From the NCBI GenBank assembly GCA_016703945.1, contig JADJBC010000018.1, forward strand, positions 14,557-78,556: a stretch of DNA of 64,000 bases, read 5' to 3'. Shown piece after piece: positions 9,375-18,365 of this stretch (the first letter of the stretch is position 1; each line of letters starts with the position of its first letter). Both the position numbers and the translations under genes were made by a program. A model generated the notes under the pieces. It was given only the letters and a program-made list of their open reading frames with translations. It searched no databases and was not told the origin of the DNA. This DNA is from Candidatus Aalborgicola danicus (GTDB taxonomy: Bacteria; Pseudomonadota; Gammaproteobacteria; Burkholderiales; Burkholderiaceae_C).

Positions 9375-9542
9375 TCAAAGCTGTTTGAGGGCAATAACGA
9401 TGAAACCCTCGCGCTGAGGGTAGAGTTTTTTCAATACGGCAATAGCTGCACTCTCTGTCGCCGCGACAGCATTGATGGATAGGGAGGTTTTGACCGGACC
9501 ACCTTTGTAGGTGTACGTCACATTGACTCGAACGTTGCTCAT
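9375..9542 (-). CDS. Small protein (55 aa), partner of the C39-like peptidase
   Basis: Start at ATG 9542 with AAGGAG seven bases upstream; the reading frame continues further upstream but without a comparable ribosome site. The sequence begins MSNVRVNVTYTYKGGPVKTS and ends VIALKQL; it has no Cys and no double-glycine leader, though KGGP is present early. It lies 100 bases downstream of the peptidase gene on the same strand, so the two may be co-transcribed. Function unknown; a substrate or immunity role for the peptidase is speculation. Confidence 0.55.
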   Translation of the reverse strand: MSNVRVNVTYTYKGGPVKTSLSINAVAATESAAIAVLKKLYPQREGFIVIALKQL

Positions 9543-9642
9543 GCTGGACTCCTTCTTGATGAATCTTTGAACTTGATACGGGTTGCTGTCACGCAACAAG
9601 CGGTAAACGCGGGAAGTGGCGATGTCCGTTGATCGGCGCTCG

Positions 9643-10227
9643 CTACTCGTCTTGCCGTGCAACCTTTGAAATCAGATGAATCCATTTGTTCTCTGTTTCT
9701 TTGAGTTCCTTGACGAGTCTGGCCCGGTCCCACACCTGGTTAACCAGACCATGGTAATCGAGGTAATCGTCCTTGGACCGGAAACTTGACCAACATGGGT
9801 CAAACATCATGTACTTGCCGCTTTCCTCAGCAAGAATCAAAGAGTAGTGCGTGCCATTTTTTGTGGTGAAACAAACGACACCGCCGCCATTCAGACATCT
9901 TCCTATTGGATTGTTTTGGTCCAGATGCACCTTCCCTCCCTCAACGATTTCAGACTTGAACGGCAGCCTATTCTTCTCGTAACCATCGTCACGCGCCCTG
10001 CTGAACCACGCGTTGAGCACATCACTTATCACCTGACTACCAACGCACCCAGTACCCGCCTTACTGTCGATGGAAGCATTCCATACCAGTTGAAGGAGTC
10101 GTGGCTTGAGTTGCGTTTCCATCACTACGATTAGTCCATTTACAACAGTTGTCGGCACGCAGTCGCTTTGCGATGCCTGGTACCGAAGCGGTCCAATGCG
10201 TTTGTACAGTCGTTTCCAATCCCTCAT
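9643..10227 (-). CDS. C39/papain-fold cysteine peptidase-like protein (194 aa)
   Basis: Start at ATG 10227 with AGAAGGG eight bases upstream. The catalytic pattern of papain-fold peptidases of the C39 type is visible: a Gln-Ser-Asp-Cys segment (QSDCVPTTVVNGL) near residue 20, HYSLILA around residue 125, and MMFDPCW shortly after, giving Cys, His and Asp in order. No signal peptide, membrane segment or ABC-transporter fusion is seen, so it would act in the cytoplasm as a free peptidase or transglutaminase-like enzyme. It is convergent with the WYL gene and lies inside the direct-repeat-bracketed block. The family assignment rests on the three motifs only. Confidence 0.6.
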   Translation of the reverse strand: MRDWKRLYKRIGPLRYQASQSDCVPTTVVNGLIVVMETQLKPRLLQLVWNASIDSKAGTGCVGSQVISDVLNAWFSRARDDGYEKNRLPFKSEIVEGGKVHLDQNNPIGRCLNGGGVVCFTTKNGTHYSLILAEESGKYMMFDPCWSSFRSKDDYLDYHGLVNQVWDRARLVKELKETENKWIHLISKVARQDE

Positions 10228-10299
10228 TTGTGCATCCCTTCTTGTTCGTGGTTGGCATGCACTGCTTAGGCATGGTTCGCCAATTCAGTAATGTTCATT

Positions 10300-10875
10300 G
10301 GTCCTCGTGGCCGCCTGCTTCATCACATCGCTGATGTAGGCCATCATCTATCGATGGTTCAAGCCCGACTGATCTAATTGCCGGGTCCATTTTGGGACCA
10401 GCCTATTGCCCTTCGAGGCAACTCCAAAGTCTGTACTCTTGGCTCCAAACGTTTGGAGTGAACCTGCCCCTGTTGGACGTACCGCTTAGCCACTCCATTA
10501 TGCGGCCTTCAATTGCTGTGCCGCGTTCCAGCTTTCTTCAAATTTCATGGGACTGACATACCTCAACGTGGAGTGCAACCGGCTGTGGTTGTAGAACGTC
10601 AACCAGTCAATCACTTCGTCCATCGCATCTCTGCGAGTGGCAAACTTTTGCCCATACAGCCTGCCCACTTTCAATCGACCCCACAGGCTCTCGGTGGGTG
10701 CGTTGTCCCAGCAATTGCCCTTGCGACTCATTGAACTTTTCATCTTGTAGCCCGTGAGCGTGCTCTGGAATTCATGCCCACAGTATTGAAATGCTTCCAG
10801 ACCAGCGATAGATAACGTGATATCTATCTTGTCACCCGCCTTGTTGGTTTGCAAGCGTTTCGCAGATAGCCGTGT
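10300..10875. repeat. Right copy of the direct repeat, split by an IS3 fragment
   Basis: Copies the 3711-3957 sequence, including the last 48 codons of the PcfJ-like gene (for example QTNKAGDKIDIT on the minus strand). The copy is interrupted between 10457 and 10786 by an IS3-family fragment and ends at 10875, just before heptamer repeats. It contains many substitutions relative to the left copy, so the duplication is not recent. Confidence 0.8.
10457..10786 (-). mobile_element. IS3-family fragment (one end plus 3' part of orfB)
   Basis: The left boundary shows TGAACCTGCCCC, a typical IS3-family terminus. The minus strand then encodes the last ~80 residues of an OrfB transposase (SRKGNCWDNAPTES, with the final catalytic Glu, and FYNHSRLHSTLRYVSP). 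The rest of the element is missing; the transposase frame joins directly to the remnant of the PcfJ-like gene at 10786. It belongs to a different IS3 subgroup from the two full copies at 34 and 41 kb. Confidence 0.85.
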
Positions 10876-10881
10876 CTAAGA

Positions 10882-10951
10882 TTGTCAGTTGTCAGTTGTC
10901 GGTTGTCAGTTGTCAGTTGTCAGTTGTCAGTTGTCAGTTGTCAGTTGTCAG
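10882..10951. repeat. Heptanucleotide tandem repeat (TTGTCAG, 10 copies)
   Basis: Ten consecutive TTGTCAG units, only the third deviating (TTGTCGG). The array sits exactly at the right end of the direct repeat and just after the DUF1178 stop codon. Slippage at such arrays is common. Confidence 0.9.
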
Positions 10952-10963
10952 TCACATGGTGAC

Positions 10964-11413
10964 TTACTGCAGTGGTCGCTTGAGAAAGTCCGGCAACGCC
11001 AGTGGCATGACAGCAATGCCCTCTTCAATAAAGGACTCAGTTTCGGTGCGGGAGGCCCTCCCGCGAATGCCGCGTTCTTGGGCCTCACCGTAGTGTATTT
11101 TTCGTGCTTCCTCGGCAAATTGATCGCCCACATCGTCGGTATTGGCCACAACGAGTCGAGCCACGGCCGTCCAAGCCGCTTGCAATGATTGGGTTGCAAC
11201 TTCAGGGGATTCAACTTCATGCGAAGGCTGAATCGCTTCACGTCCACTGCCAAAATTCAGTCTGGGCGCGCTGAGCATTTTGACAATAGTGGCGTTACTG
11301 CAAACCGGACACTCAACAAGACCCTTTCCTTGTTGGTCCTGAAAATCGGCTTCGGATGAAAACCATCCTTCAAACACATGTTTGTGAGCACACTGAAGGT
11401 CCAGTACTTTCAT
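10964..11413 (-). CDS. DUF1178 family protein
   Basis: A 149-residue protein beginning MKVLDLQCAHKHVFEGWF, with SSEADFQDQQ and the zinc-ribbon pair CPVCSN following. This is the standard N-terminal signature of DUF1178, a family widespread in proteobacteria with unknown function. The C-terminal half (ANTDDVGDQFAEEARKIHYG) is also conserved in the family as I know it. Cys9 and the CPVC pair could bind a metal. The gene appears intact and chromosome-type, marking the edge of the accessory block to its left. Confidence 0.85.
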   Translation of the reverse strand: MKVLDLQCAHKHVFEGWFSSEADFQDQQGKGLVECPVCSNATIVKMLSAPRLNFGSGREAIQPSHEVESPEVATQSLQAAWTAVARLVVANTDDVGDQFAEEARKIHYGEAQERGIRGRASRTETESFIEEGIAVMPLALPDFLKRPLQ

Positions 11414-11794
11414 GTCTTTACTGCGCGTCTATTTCTATTGCGTACAACGTTCGAGCGGCCCCAAAGGGCCACCGTCCCTGCGGCGCCAAACACAAATGAG
11501 TAAATAACTCTGGTTCCAAGAGTCCAAGCATGTAGGAGAGGGCACCAATCAACACATTCGTTGTCGCAATTTCATTGCGAGATGTCAGAAGCGAGGTGTA
11601 CCGTTGGTTGATGCCTTCCGATTCCCATTGTTGAAGTCCACGTTAATAGCCCTGCCACCCCGCTTTCCCAGAGACCTAGCGGTGAGTTTGAACCCGGGCA
11701 TTGGTGCCAATTGTCGCTATGCGTCACAAATGCAGCACCGCTTGACCTTTGGGAGATAATTGCTGCACCGCAACAAGTCCACCAAGGTTCTACC
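11414..11794. other. Intergenic region, no gene recognised
   Basis: About 380 bases between the DUF1178 start and the phasin start, the genes being divergent. It should hold both promoters, but I see no clear -35/-10 pair, RNA gene or repeat. Confidence 0.4.
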
Positions 11795-12280
11795 ATGTTC
11801 AAGAATACCCCCTTCGAAGCCATTACCAAATCCATGACTGAGTCAGCGCCCAAGTTTGACCTGGGCGCAGCCCAGCAGGCGTTTCGCCCCCTGCAAGACA
11901 ATCTGAAAGCCTGGGCTGACTTGGCTCAAAGTCAGGTGGCTGAAGCGCAAGCAGCCATGGTGGAAACAGTCGAAGCGGTCAAGGGTGCCAAGGATCCACA
12001 AGCCGCCTTTGAAGCGTTCAAGGCTTCCTCTGAAGCTGCAATGGCTCTGTTCCAGAAGAATCTGAAAGACGCGGTGGCACTGAGCGTGACTCAGTTTCAT
12101 GACACGGTCGATGCCGTGCAACAGGCACATCCCGCAGGTGAAGCCCTTGCTCCACTGGCAAAGGGCCTAAAAGCTGCCGCATCTACCGCAGAAAGCACGC
12201 TGGACGCAGCCATCACAAAGGGTGCATCCATGGCCGCATCCGTGGCTCCCGTGGCAAAGGCAAAACGCGCAGCCAAATAA
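11795..12280 (+). CDS. Phasin family protein
   Basis: Start at ATG 11795 (MFKNTPFEAITKSM), giving 161 residues. The sequence is almost entirely amphipathic helix, rich in Ala, Gln and Glu, with the phasin pattern (QQAFRPLQDNLKAWADLAQS, then FKASSEAAMALFQKN). It ends in an Ala/Lys-rich tail (AKAKRAAK) like those of PHA-associated proteins. Phasins coat polyhydroxyalkanoate granules in the cytoplasm and are common in Burkholderiales. No PHA synthase gene is nearby, so the assignment rests on sequence character alone. Confidence 0.8.
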   Translation: MFKNTPFEAITKSMTESAPKFDLGAAQQAFRPLQDNLKAWADLAQSQVAEAQAAMVETVEAVKGAKDPQAAFEAFKASSEAAMALFQKNLKDAVALSVTQFHDTVDAVQQAHPAGEALAPLAKGLKAAASTAESTLDAAITKGASMAASVAPVAKAKRAAK

Positions 12281-12472
12281 GCGTTCGCGCTTGCGCGCTC
12301 GCAAGGTCAAAACCGGCCCCGTCCTATTCGGTAACCTGGGCGGCTTGGTTCTGTGAGAGTGCCTGACGAATCCATGGGGCAATTTCGACCGCATACCGGC
12401 ATCGTGACCGTGTCGGTTCCTCCCTGAGACGCGCGATTCAAACACAAGCCGTTGCAAAAGGTCACCAATACC

Positions 12473-13494
12473 ATGGACACCAACGAGGCCTACCAGGAAC
12501 TGGGCGTGGATCCCAGTGTCAATGATGCGGAACTCAAAATAGTCTGGCGGCGCCTTGTAGCCGCCTGGCATCCTGACCGCAACGCAATGGCCGGGGCAAG
12601 TCGACGCATGCAGCAAATCAACAAGGCCTACCAGCACATCCGCCAATTACGCGATAGCCAAAGCGACGGCACCAACGATGGTGGGCACACTGAATCCCGT
12701 GCAGAGCAATCCAGGGCTTCAGCTGCACCTGAACCCGATGGCCACACGAGAACGCATGTCCGCAAAGTGGCTCTATCCCTTGAGGATGCGATCCTGGGTT
12801 GCACCCGTACCTTGAGTGGGCGTATTGCCCACACGTGCAGTGCCTGCGTCGGCAAAGGGCAACGCGTGCTGGCCAAGGCTTGCCTGACCTGCCGTGGCAG
12901 TGGTGCTGTTCGCAAAGCGGCCCTCTTTGGCTGGTTGTGGAACGAAGAATCGTGTCCGGATTGCAGCGGCGACGGACGCCATCGCGAGTCCTGTACCGGC
13001 GCCGGGTGCGCATTCCCGCAGGTGTGCGCGATGGCCATGTTTTGAGCGTGCCCGCAGCGCGGCGTGGTGAAACGCAGATTGACCTCGAACTGGAAGTGAC
13101 GATCGAACCTCACCCGCTATTCACCTTGGACGGCGACGGTCTTCTGCGCTGTGAAATGCCCGTCAACGGCTATGCGTGGATGTCGGGGCGATGGGTGGAG
13201 GTGCCGACCCCCAATGGAATGCAGCAGATGCGCCTGAACCGCAATGCCACGACCTACCGGCTGAGCGGGCAGGGTTTTCCGACAACGTTACGGGTGCCCA
13301 GAGGCGACTATTTGGTAAAGGTCGTTCCGGCTTTTCCAACGCAAGATGACCCTGAACAGGAAGCCCTGCTGGAACAGTTGATCGCAATGTCGAATGAAGC
13401 TGTCAAAGCCGACCGTTCACAGCCCTTAGGACAATGGACGCGTCGACTCAAACGTTGGAACGCCAAGCAAAAAGAACCGGCACGGGACGCGTAG
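12473..13494 (+). pseudogene. DnaJ-like co-chaperone gene with a frameshift
   Basis: From ATG 12473 the first frame encodes a J domain with the HPD motif (AAWHPDRN, residues 32-39) and zinc-finger repeats (CSACVGKG, CLTCRGSG, CPDCSGDG). After the third repeat the frame ends at 13045, but the next frame continues the family pattern (RVRIPAGVRDGHVL, LELEVTIEPHPLFTLDGD) to 13494. One base is lost or gained around 12990-13005. Read as one gene it is a type I DnaJ-like protein of about 340 residues with a short C-terminal domain. No slippery heptamer is evident, so this is decay or a sequencing error rather than programmed shifting. Confidence 0.8.
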
Positions 13495-13586
13495 AGGAAC
13501 TGACGACACTTTGACCTGCTTGTTCTCAGATATCGATATCACAGCGGTCGTCAAACAACCAGCTGGGGAATCTGCACCATAGGACC

Positions 13587-14488
13587 TTGATTTTGTGCGG
13601 CCCAGTTTCAGAACGCTATGCTCCACCTGCTCCGCGTAAAGACGACCAGGTTGATCAGAAGACTCCAAACGATGGGCCGGTGACCACATCCTACTACGTA
13701 GATGCTGGCGCCCCGGTTTGTGGTCAATTGGCAAACTTACGCTCGGGGCGCACGGTATATTTCGGCATGAATCCACTTCAGACGGAATTGCGGCGCCTTT
13801 ACCTATTTAACGACCATGACGCTGCAACTGACGCACCAAGTCTTATTGCTTCTGACGAACGCGTCCGAGCCATGGTGCTGGAGATTGGCAGACCCGCTGA
13901 CTGGGTTGTGCTTTCCGCACTTTGGCAAAGGGTCCAGACTGAACTGGAGTTGCCGGCTCCTGCAATTGCCGTCTCTGGCATAGAGGGCTACCAACTTTGG
14001 TTCTCCCTCGCTGAACCTATTCCCGCAACGGAGGCCTTGGCATTTTTGGATGCGTTGCGTCTTCGCTACCTGCATCAGATCGCGCCTGACCGCATTTGCA
14101 TGATGCCCAACGAAGCTGGACATGCCCGGCTTGTGCCGGCGGTTCAACCGACGACCGGCCAATGGTCTGCCTTTGTTTCCCTGACCTCGCTGGTATCTTT
14201 GCTGACGCGCCCGGGCTCGATGTGTGTCCAAGCCCTGAAGCCCAGGCCAAAATATTGACTCGTCTCGAATGCATTGAGCCGGCTCTTTTCCAATCAGTAT
14301 TGAGTCGAATCAGCCCCAACCGTGGAATGCAACTGGGTGGCGCAAATGCTCAAACTGTTGTCGCACAAGAATCTCAACTCAAACCCGGCGCAGATCCGAA
14401 GCGCTTTTTGCTCGACGTAATGAACGACCAAACCGTGGCGCTTAGTCTTCGCATCGAGGCGGCAAAGGCACTACTGCCCTACTCGTAG
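13587..14488 (+). pseudogene. Conserved hypothetical gene with a frameshift
   Basis: I do not recognise a family. The first frame (13587-about 14175) encodes a soluble protein with YFGMNPLQTELRRLYLF and IEGYQLWFSLAEPIPATEA. The sensible continuation (PDLAGIFADAPGLDVCPSPE, ending ALLPYS at 14488) is in the next frame, so a one-base indel lies near 14175-14190 in a C-rich stretch. Read through, it is about 300 residues. The 'YQLWFSL...A..F...L' pattern recalls the archaeo-eukaryotic primase/RepB-like fold of some replication proteins, but that is weak. It follows the dnaJ-like gene by 92 bases on the same strand. Confidence 0.6.
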
Positions 14489-14597
14489 GCCAAGGCCAGG
14501 CAATACGCCAGTCAAAAGTTGGCGTCACCCTATGATGTGACCGATGTCTAGGGCTGGCCTGCCTGCGCTCCTGCTCGGCAGAACGGATAATCGTGCC

Positions 14598-14852
14598 ATG
14601 CACTTCATCGACCTACTCGGCATGCTTGCCGCCGTCCTCACCACCGCCAGTTTTGTTCCCCAAACCATTCACACCTTCCGCACCCGTGATGTGAGCGGCA
14701 TCTCACTGGTGATGTACAGCGCCTTTACTGCAGGTGTGGCGCTGTGGCTGGTCTACGGGCTGCTGCTCGGGGCTTGGCCCATCGTAGTTGCAAACGTCAT
14801 CACGCTCACTCTGGCTTCCTCCATCCTGTTCATGAAACTGCGCTATCGCTGA
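14598..14852 (+). CDS. SemiSWEET-type sugar transporter (PQ-loop)
   Basis: Start at ATG 14598 (MHFIDLLGMLAAVLTT) gives 84 residues. Three membrane helices are visible (about 5-25, 37-56 and 62-80) with the PQ-loop signature ASFVPQTIHTFRTRD in the first and second. Bacterial SemiSWEETs are three-helix half transporters that dimerise in the inner membrane and carry sugars. Length and topology match the family. The gene stands alone after the frameshifted hypothetical gene, and a TniA-type transposon end begins about 40 bases downstream. Confidence 0.88.
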   Translation: MHFIDLLGMLAAVLTTASFVPQTIHTFRTRDVSGISLVMYSAFTAGVALWLVYGLLLGAWPIVVANVITLTLASSILFMKLRYR

Positions 14853-14892
14853 AGAAGGTTGGCAAGTTCGGCTCCTTCGCATGCCCTAGCTG

Positions 14893-15335
14893 CTGTTGTG
14901 GTGCGCAAATGGCGCTAGTGATGCTCACTAATCATGCTAGTGAAAATCCCCCCAAAACTCGCATGAACAAAGGCTTTTCGGGCTTTTTACGCCGATTCCC
15001 AATTGTTGCAAACAAACTACATGAGTGACTTGCCGCGCTCATTATTCTTGCTAGTCTGGATTCATTGGTCACCAATATTGCTAGTGTCCATTTTTCAGTT
15101 CAAGCAAGGCATGAAGCAAGAGCCAGCGTCGTCTGAATGCGAGCTTTCCATTGTGCAAATATTGCGTCCATTGGGCACTCAGCCCATGTCGATGGAGCGG
15201 GCCCATAGGGCGGCACAGTTGCTTGAAGTTCACTGGACGTCCGTGTCCCCCCTGCGCAAGCGCTATCTTGAGGATCATGTGCTTCTTCGCTCACGCCAAG
15301 GCCGAAGGTGCCGCGTGAGGGTTCAAACCGCCTAA
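14893..15335 (+). mobile_element. TniA/Mu-type transposon left-end fragment
   Basis: The end TGTTGTGGTGCGCAA recurs at 26598 in front of the longer TniA-like remnant. Downstream, a frame encodes MKQEPASSECELSIVQILR and an HTH segment AAQLLEVHWTSV, nearly the same as the N-terminus at 26657. The frame then fails after about 75 residues. It is a left-end stub with no catalytic domain. Confidence 0.75.
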
Positions 15336-15339
15336 ACTC

Positions 15340-15619
15340 GGATGTCTACAAGGGAGCCGCCAAACGCTTCTTCAAGGCCTGGTCGAACAACGCCATGCGC
15401 AGCAAGTTGGAGCCAGTCAAAAAGGTCGTCAAGATGCTCAGGCGCGACGAAGAAGGGCTGCTCAACTTTATCCAGCACAGAATCAGCAACGCCTGTGCCG
15501 AAGGTTTCAACAGTGCTATCCAACTCATCAAGGTCAATGCCCCTGGGTTTCGGGATTTCACCAACTATCGGGCGAGGATTCTGTTTCATTGTGGCAAGTT
15601 GAACTTGGCGATGGCCTAG
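15340..15619 (+). pseudogene. ISL3-family transposase 3' fragment
   Basis: The plus-strand frame encodes AKRFFKAWSNNAMRSKLEPV, then NACAEGFNSAIQLIK and FRDFTNYRARILFHCGKL. This is the conserved C-terminal end of ISL3-family DDE transposases, with the final acidic residue in the SNACAEGFNS segment. The N-terminal two thirds are absent. It abuts the TniA-type stub, so two elements have collapsed onto each other here. Confidence 0.8.
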
Positions 15620-15712
15620 AAATTCACAGTGAATTCAACGAAGCTCCATTAAAAATGGTAATTCGGGAAAGAGGTTGGCGGCAATTCTAAAGAGAGTCTC
15701 ATCGCGACTAGA

Positions 15713-16710
15713 TCAGGTCACCCGGACCTCGACCTCCATTCCTGTGAACGCGTCAGCCACACCCACATAGCTGCCCGATACTGGCATCAACAGCGTGATG
15801 TCACGCGCTACGGCGACCGGAACCAGGTTGAATCCGCCGATACTGCGATTGGTGGGGTCAAAGTTGATCCAGCCTGCCCCGGGCACATAGACCTCTGCCC
15901 ATGCGTGGGTAGATCCGGATCCTGCGGAACCCGTCGCACGGTGTTGCGGATCGTACAGATAGCCCGACACGATCCGGGCGCCCATGTCCAGGCTGCGTAC
16001 CGCCTCGGCAAACAGTACGGCGAAGTCGCGGCACGAACCCCACCCGCGGTCGAGCGATTCGTTGGGCGTCTGGGTACCTTCGCTTTCACGCACCTCGTAC
16101 TGCAACGCTTCGGACACGCCCTGGCTGATCGCCTTCAACAGTTCCAGCGTGTCGGGTGTGGAGTCCCGCACAAATGAGCGGGCCCACTTCTGGAGGCGCC
16201 CCATCGGGTCCAAGTACTGCTGGATCGCGAGGGCTCCCAGATCAGCGCGATCATCATTCGAATAGAAGAAGGGGAAATTGAGGGCCGTCGCCGCGATATT
16301 GAAGATCGGCCAGGGGTTGCCGGTGTGCTCGAGTTCAACGCGGCTCTCAATCCGCAATGTGTCGGTCTTGCCGCTGAATGATGCCGTTGCGACAGCATTG
16401 CCGGAGACGTCCTGCGCCCACGCGATGGTTGCGTCAGGACACACATTCAAGGTGTGCGATAGATGAGTTGCAGTTCACGACTTTCTCTGGGACGCAGCAT
16501 CAGTCGGTGCGGATTCAGGCTGACCAGGCTGCGGTAGTGATAGACCGTTGTATGACTGATTCGAATTTGGGTCACGATGGTGTCGGGCTCCTGGATGACA
16601 TCTAGATTAACACCGTAAGGACGTGCGAGCGTGTCTGGTGCTTCACCGATGCCAATAGCGGCAATGCGACTTCTTCGATGTGAAATGAAGCGCAGTTTTA
16701 CTGAACTCAA
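15713..16710 (-). pseudogene. Transglutaminase-like protein gene with a frameshift
   Basis: Two minus-strand frames form one protein. The upstream frame (16710-16447) carries the bacterial transglutaminase N-terminal domain (TTVYHYRSLVSLNPHRLMLR). The downstream frame (to 15713) carries the catalytic core with Cys (GWGSCRDFAVLF), His (STHAWAEVYVPG) and Asp (NFDPTNRSIGG). A one-base indel lies near 16447-16455, where ELQLIYRT should continue to LNVCPDATIAW. Read through, it is about 325 residues, normal for the family. All three catalytic residues are present, so the gene would be functional if the frameshift is a sequencing error. Confidence 0.82.
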
Positions 16711-16875
16711 CAGTCAATCCGGAGTGCATTTCATGTTGGCTTCAGCGGCCGATATCGGCCTGAGTAATTTTCGTTGAACAACCTGTATCTGGGCCAATGG
16801 TGGCGTCCGATCGCGTCTCTTTCCGGGGAATTTGCAGGAGTGGTCGGAGTTGCGCGAATCTTCCCAATAGGCCCG

Positions 16876-17184
16876 CTAGCGCGTGAGCTTCTTCTCGCGC
16901 AGATACCTGGCAATCCCGCAGTAGCCCTTTGAAAACAGGATGTCTGATTCGACTTTGGCGGGCAACAGCTTTTCACGCATCGCGCTAGCAGCCGCATTGC
17001 CCTGAGCTTGGCGGACAAATGCTACTGTTTCTTCGAATTTCAGGACTTCGGCGCGGCAGGTATTGGTGTCTGCTGCTGAATCCGCAGCACCCGCGAGCGG
17101 GGTGATGCCGCAGGTGAACCCTAGCATCATGACCACCATGGTGCTGGGTAGATACGCATTTATTGTGGATAAAACAGTGGACAT
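16876..17184 (-). CDS. Hypothetical secreted protein (about 102 aa)
   Basis: Start taken at ATG 17184 (MSTVLSTINAYL). A hydrophobic stretch at residues 12-35 (PSTMVVMMLGFTCGITPLAG) ending AGAADSA looks like a signal peptide. The mature part has two Cys (NTCRAEV and GYCGIARYLREK) that could form a disulphide. Not assigned to a family. It is followed on the same strand, after about 165 bases, by the transglutaminase-like gene. Confidence 0.6.
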   Translation of the reverse strand: MSTVLSTINAYLPSTMVVMMLGFTCGITPLAGAADSAADTNTCRAEVLKFEETVAFVRQAQGNAAASAMREKLLPAKVESDILFSKGYCGIARYLREKKLTR

Positions 17185-17327
17185 AGGGTTATGGACACTC
17201 CGCACACGGTGTGTTAATCGGTGTACGCAAGACGCATGCCGAGTCTGGGTGGAGGTCGCTGGTTAGTGACCTACACCTAAGTGGAGAGCGAGGTAAAACG
17301 GGTGTTCTGTCGCAATAAGGGAGTGTC

Positions 17328-17455
17328 TGTTAGCGCCGACTATGGAATGACCGACCCACAAGGGCTGCCATCCCGCACCCAGCAACGAACACACGGCATC
17401 GCGCTGGGTCACTGGAAATCGGCAGCCCGGGGTCAAAAACGAGTCGGCAGCAACA
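17328..17455. mobile_element. MITE-like element with IS21-type ends (imperfect)
   Basis: The left end reads TGTTAGCGCCGAC and the right end, on the other strand, TGTTGCTGCCGACTC. Both continue to a TGACC block and a GGCTGCC block facing inward. The same terminal pattern is found at 21755-21905. No coding potential. IS21-family ends have this general look, so it may be a non-autonomous derivative. Confidence 0.5.
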
Positions 17456-17571
17456 GGTGCTCGCCGAAGTAGACTTAGAGCCCTGAAGCCCTACAACGGC
17501 TGGTTGAATTGCCGTTGCCCATACGCTTTGGGCGATTGCCTTTGGCTTTACGCCCGCCTCGAAAGCGTACC

Positions 17572-17618
17572 GCTAATGGCGGGTTGGCCCGGCACAAATA
17601 CCGCCGAGCTTTTTTGTT
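17572..17618 (+). terminator. Hairpin with T-run, terminator candidate
   Basis: TGGCGGG (17577-17583) pairs with ACCGCC (17600-17605), followed by GAGC and six T. No clear plus-strand gene feeds into it, so its role is uncertain. Confidence 0.3.
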
Positions 17619-17628
17619 TGTGACTGGG

Positions 17629-18084
17629 TCAACTTCTTTGACGGGCGACAGCTGCCTGTGCGGCATAAAGTCTTGATGCATCTGCTGTGTCGCGAGTCAC
17701 AATCGTTTTACCCACAGGTGCAAGTGCCAACATGGCCAGTTTTAGGTGCTGGATTCCGAAGGGAATGCCAATGATGGTGACGAAGCATGCCAAGGCAGTC
17801 GCAACATGACCGATTGCAAGCCAGACGCCGGCGACGATGAACCACAGGACGTTTCCAAGCATGCCCAGTGGCCCGGTTCCAACGTCTTCAGTTCCAGTCA
17901 ACGCATCACGGCTGATGGCTTCCTTGCCGAAAGGCAGAAAAGCGAATTGACCGATCACAAAACAGGACTTTGCCCATGGCAGGCCTACGATGGTGATGGC
18001 GCAAAGCAGTCCTGCAAGCCACCAACCCAGGCCCATGAAGAGGCCTCCAAAAATGAACCATAGGACGTTGCCAATAGTGCGCAT
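17629..18084 (-). CDS. YccF-family inner membrane protein
   Basis: A 151-residue protein beginning MRTIGNVLWFIFGGLFMGLGWW. It contains the two YccF repeats, each with GNVLWFI...G and a second hydrophobic helix (AITIVGLPWAKSCF and CFVTIIGIPFGIQHLKLA), giving about four membrane helices. YccF proteins are inner-membrane proteins of unknown role found in many proteobacteria. The internal duplication and length match the family. No frameshift is seen. Confidence 0.88.
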   Translation of the reverse strand: MRTIGNVLWFIFGGLFMGLGWWLAGLLCAITIVGLPWAKSCFVIGQFAFLPFGKEAISRDALTGTEDVGTGPLGMLGNVLWFIVAGVWLAIGHVATALACFVTIIGIPFGIQHLKLAMLALAPVGKTIVTRDTADASRLYAAQAAVARQRS

Positions 18085-18365
18085 TCTGAATTCTCCCTGT
18101 CACAAAAGAAATTTGTTGGTGTCCACATGCTTATAGGTCTGACACGATTCAGTCAACGTACAACAGAGAATTATGTTAGCGTGTCTGTGAAAAAATCAAC
18201 CACACCAGCCAATTCAGAACGTCGAACTGGACCGCCTTACCGGCATCAGACCTGAATCTATAACTGTGATCACAACGCCAGATGCTCATGTTGCGTTGAC
18301 CGCATGCACCTTTGTTTAACCGCCGGGTTTGCGACAAATGATGCCTATCTGCCGCAATATATTGT
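18085..18365. other. Intergenic, nothing recognised
   Basis: About 280 bases between the YccF start and the end of the XRE-like gene. No RNA gene, repeat or IS end is visible. Confidence 0.4.

Noticed and set aside
10882..10951. Heptamer repeats as a CRISPR array
   Set aside because: Units are 7 bases long without spacers and no cas genes are nearby.
12473..13494. Programmed frameshift in the dnaJ-like gene
   Set aside because: No slippery heptamer or following hairpin is visible at 12990-13005, and similar single-base shifts occur in many unrelated genes here.
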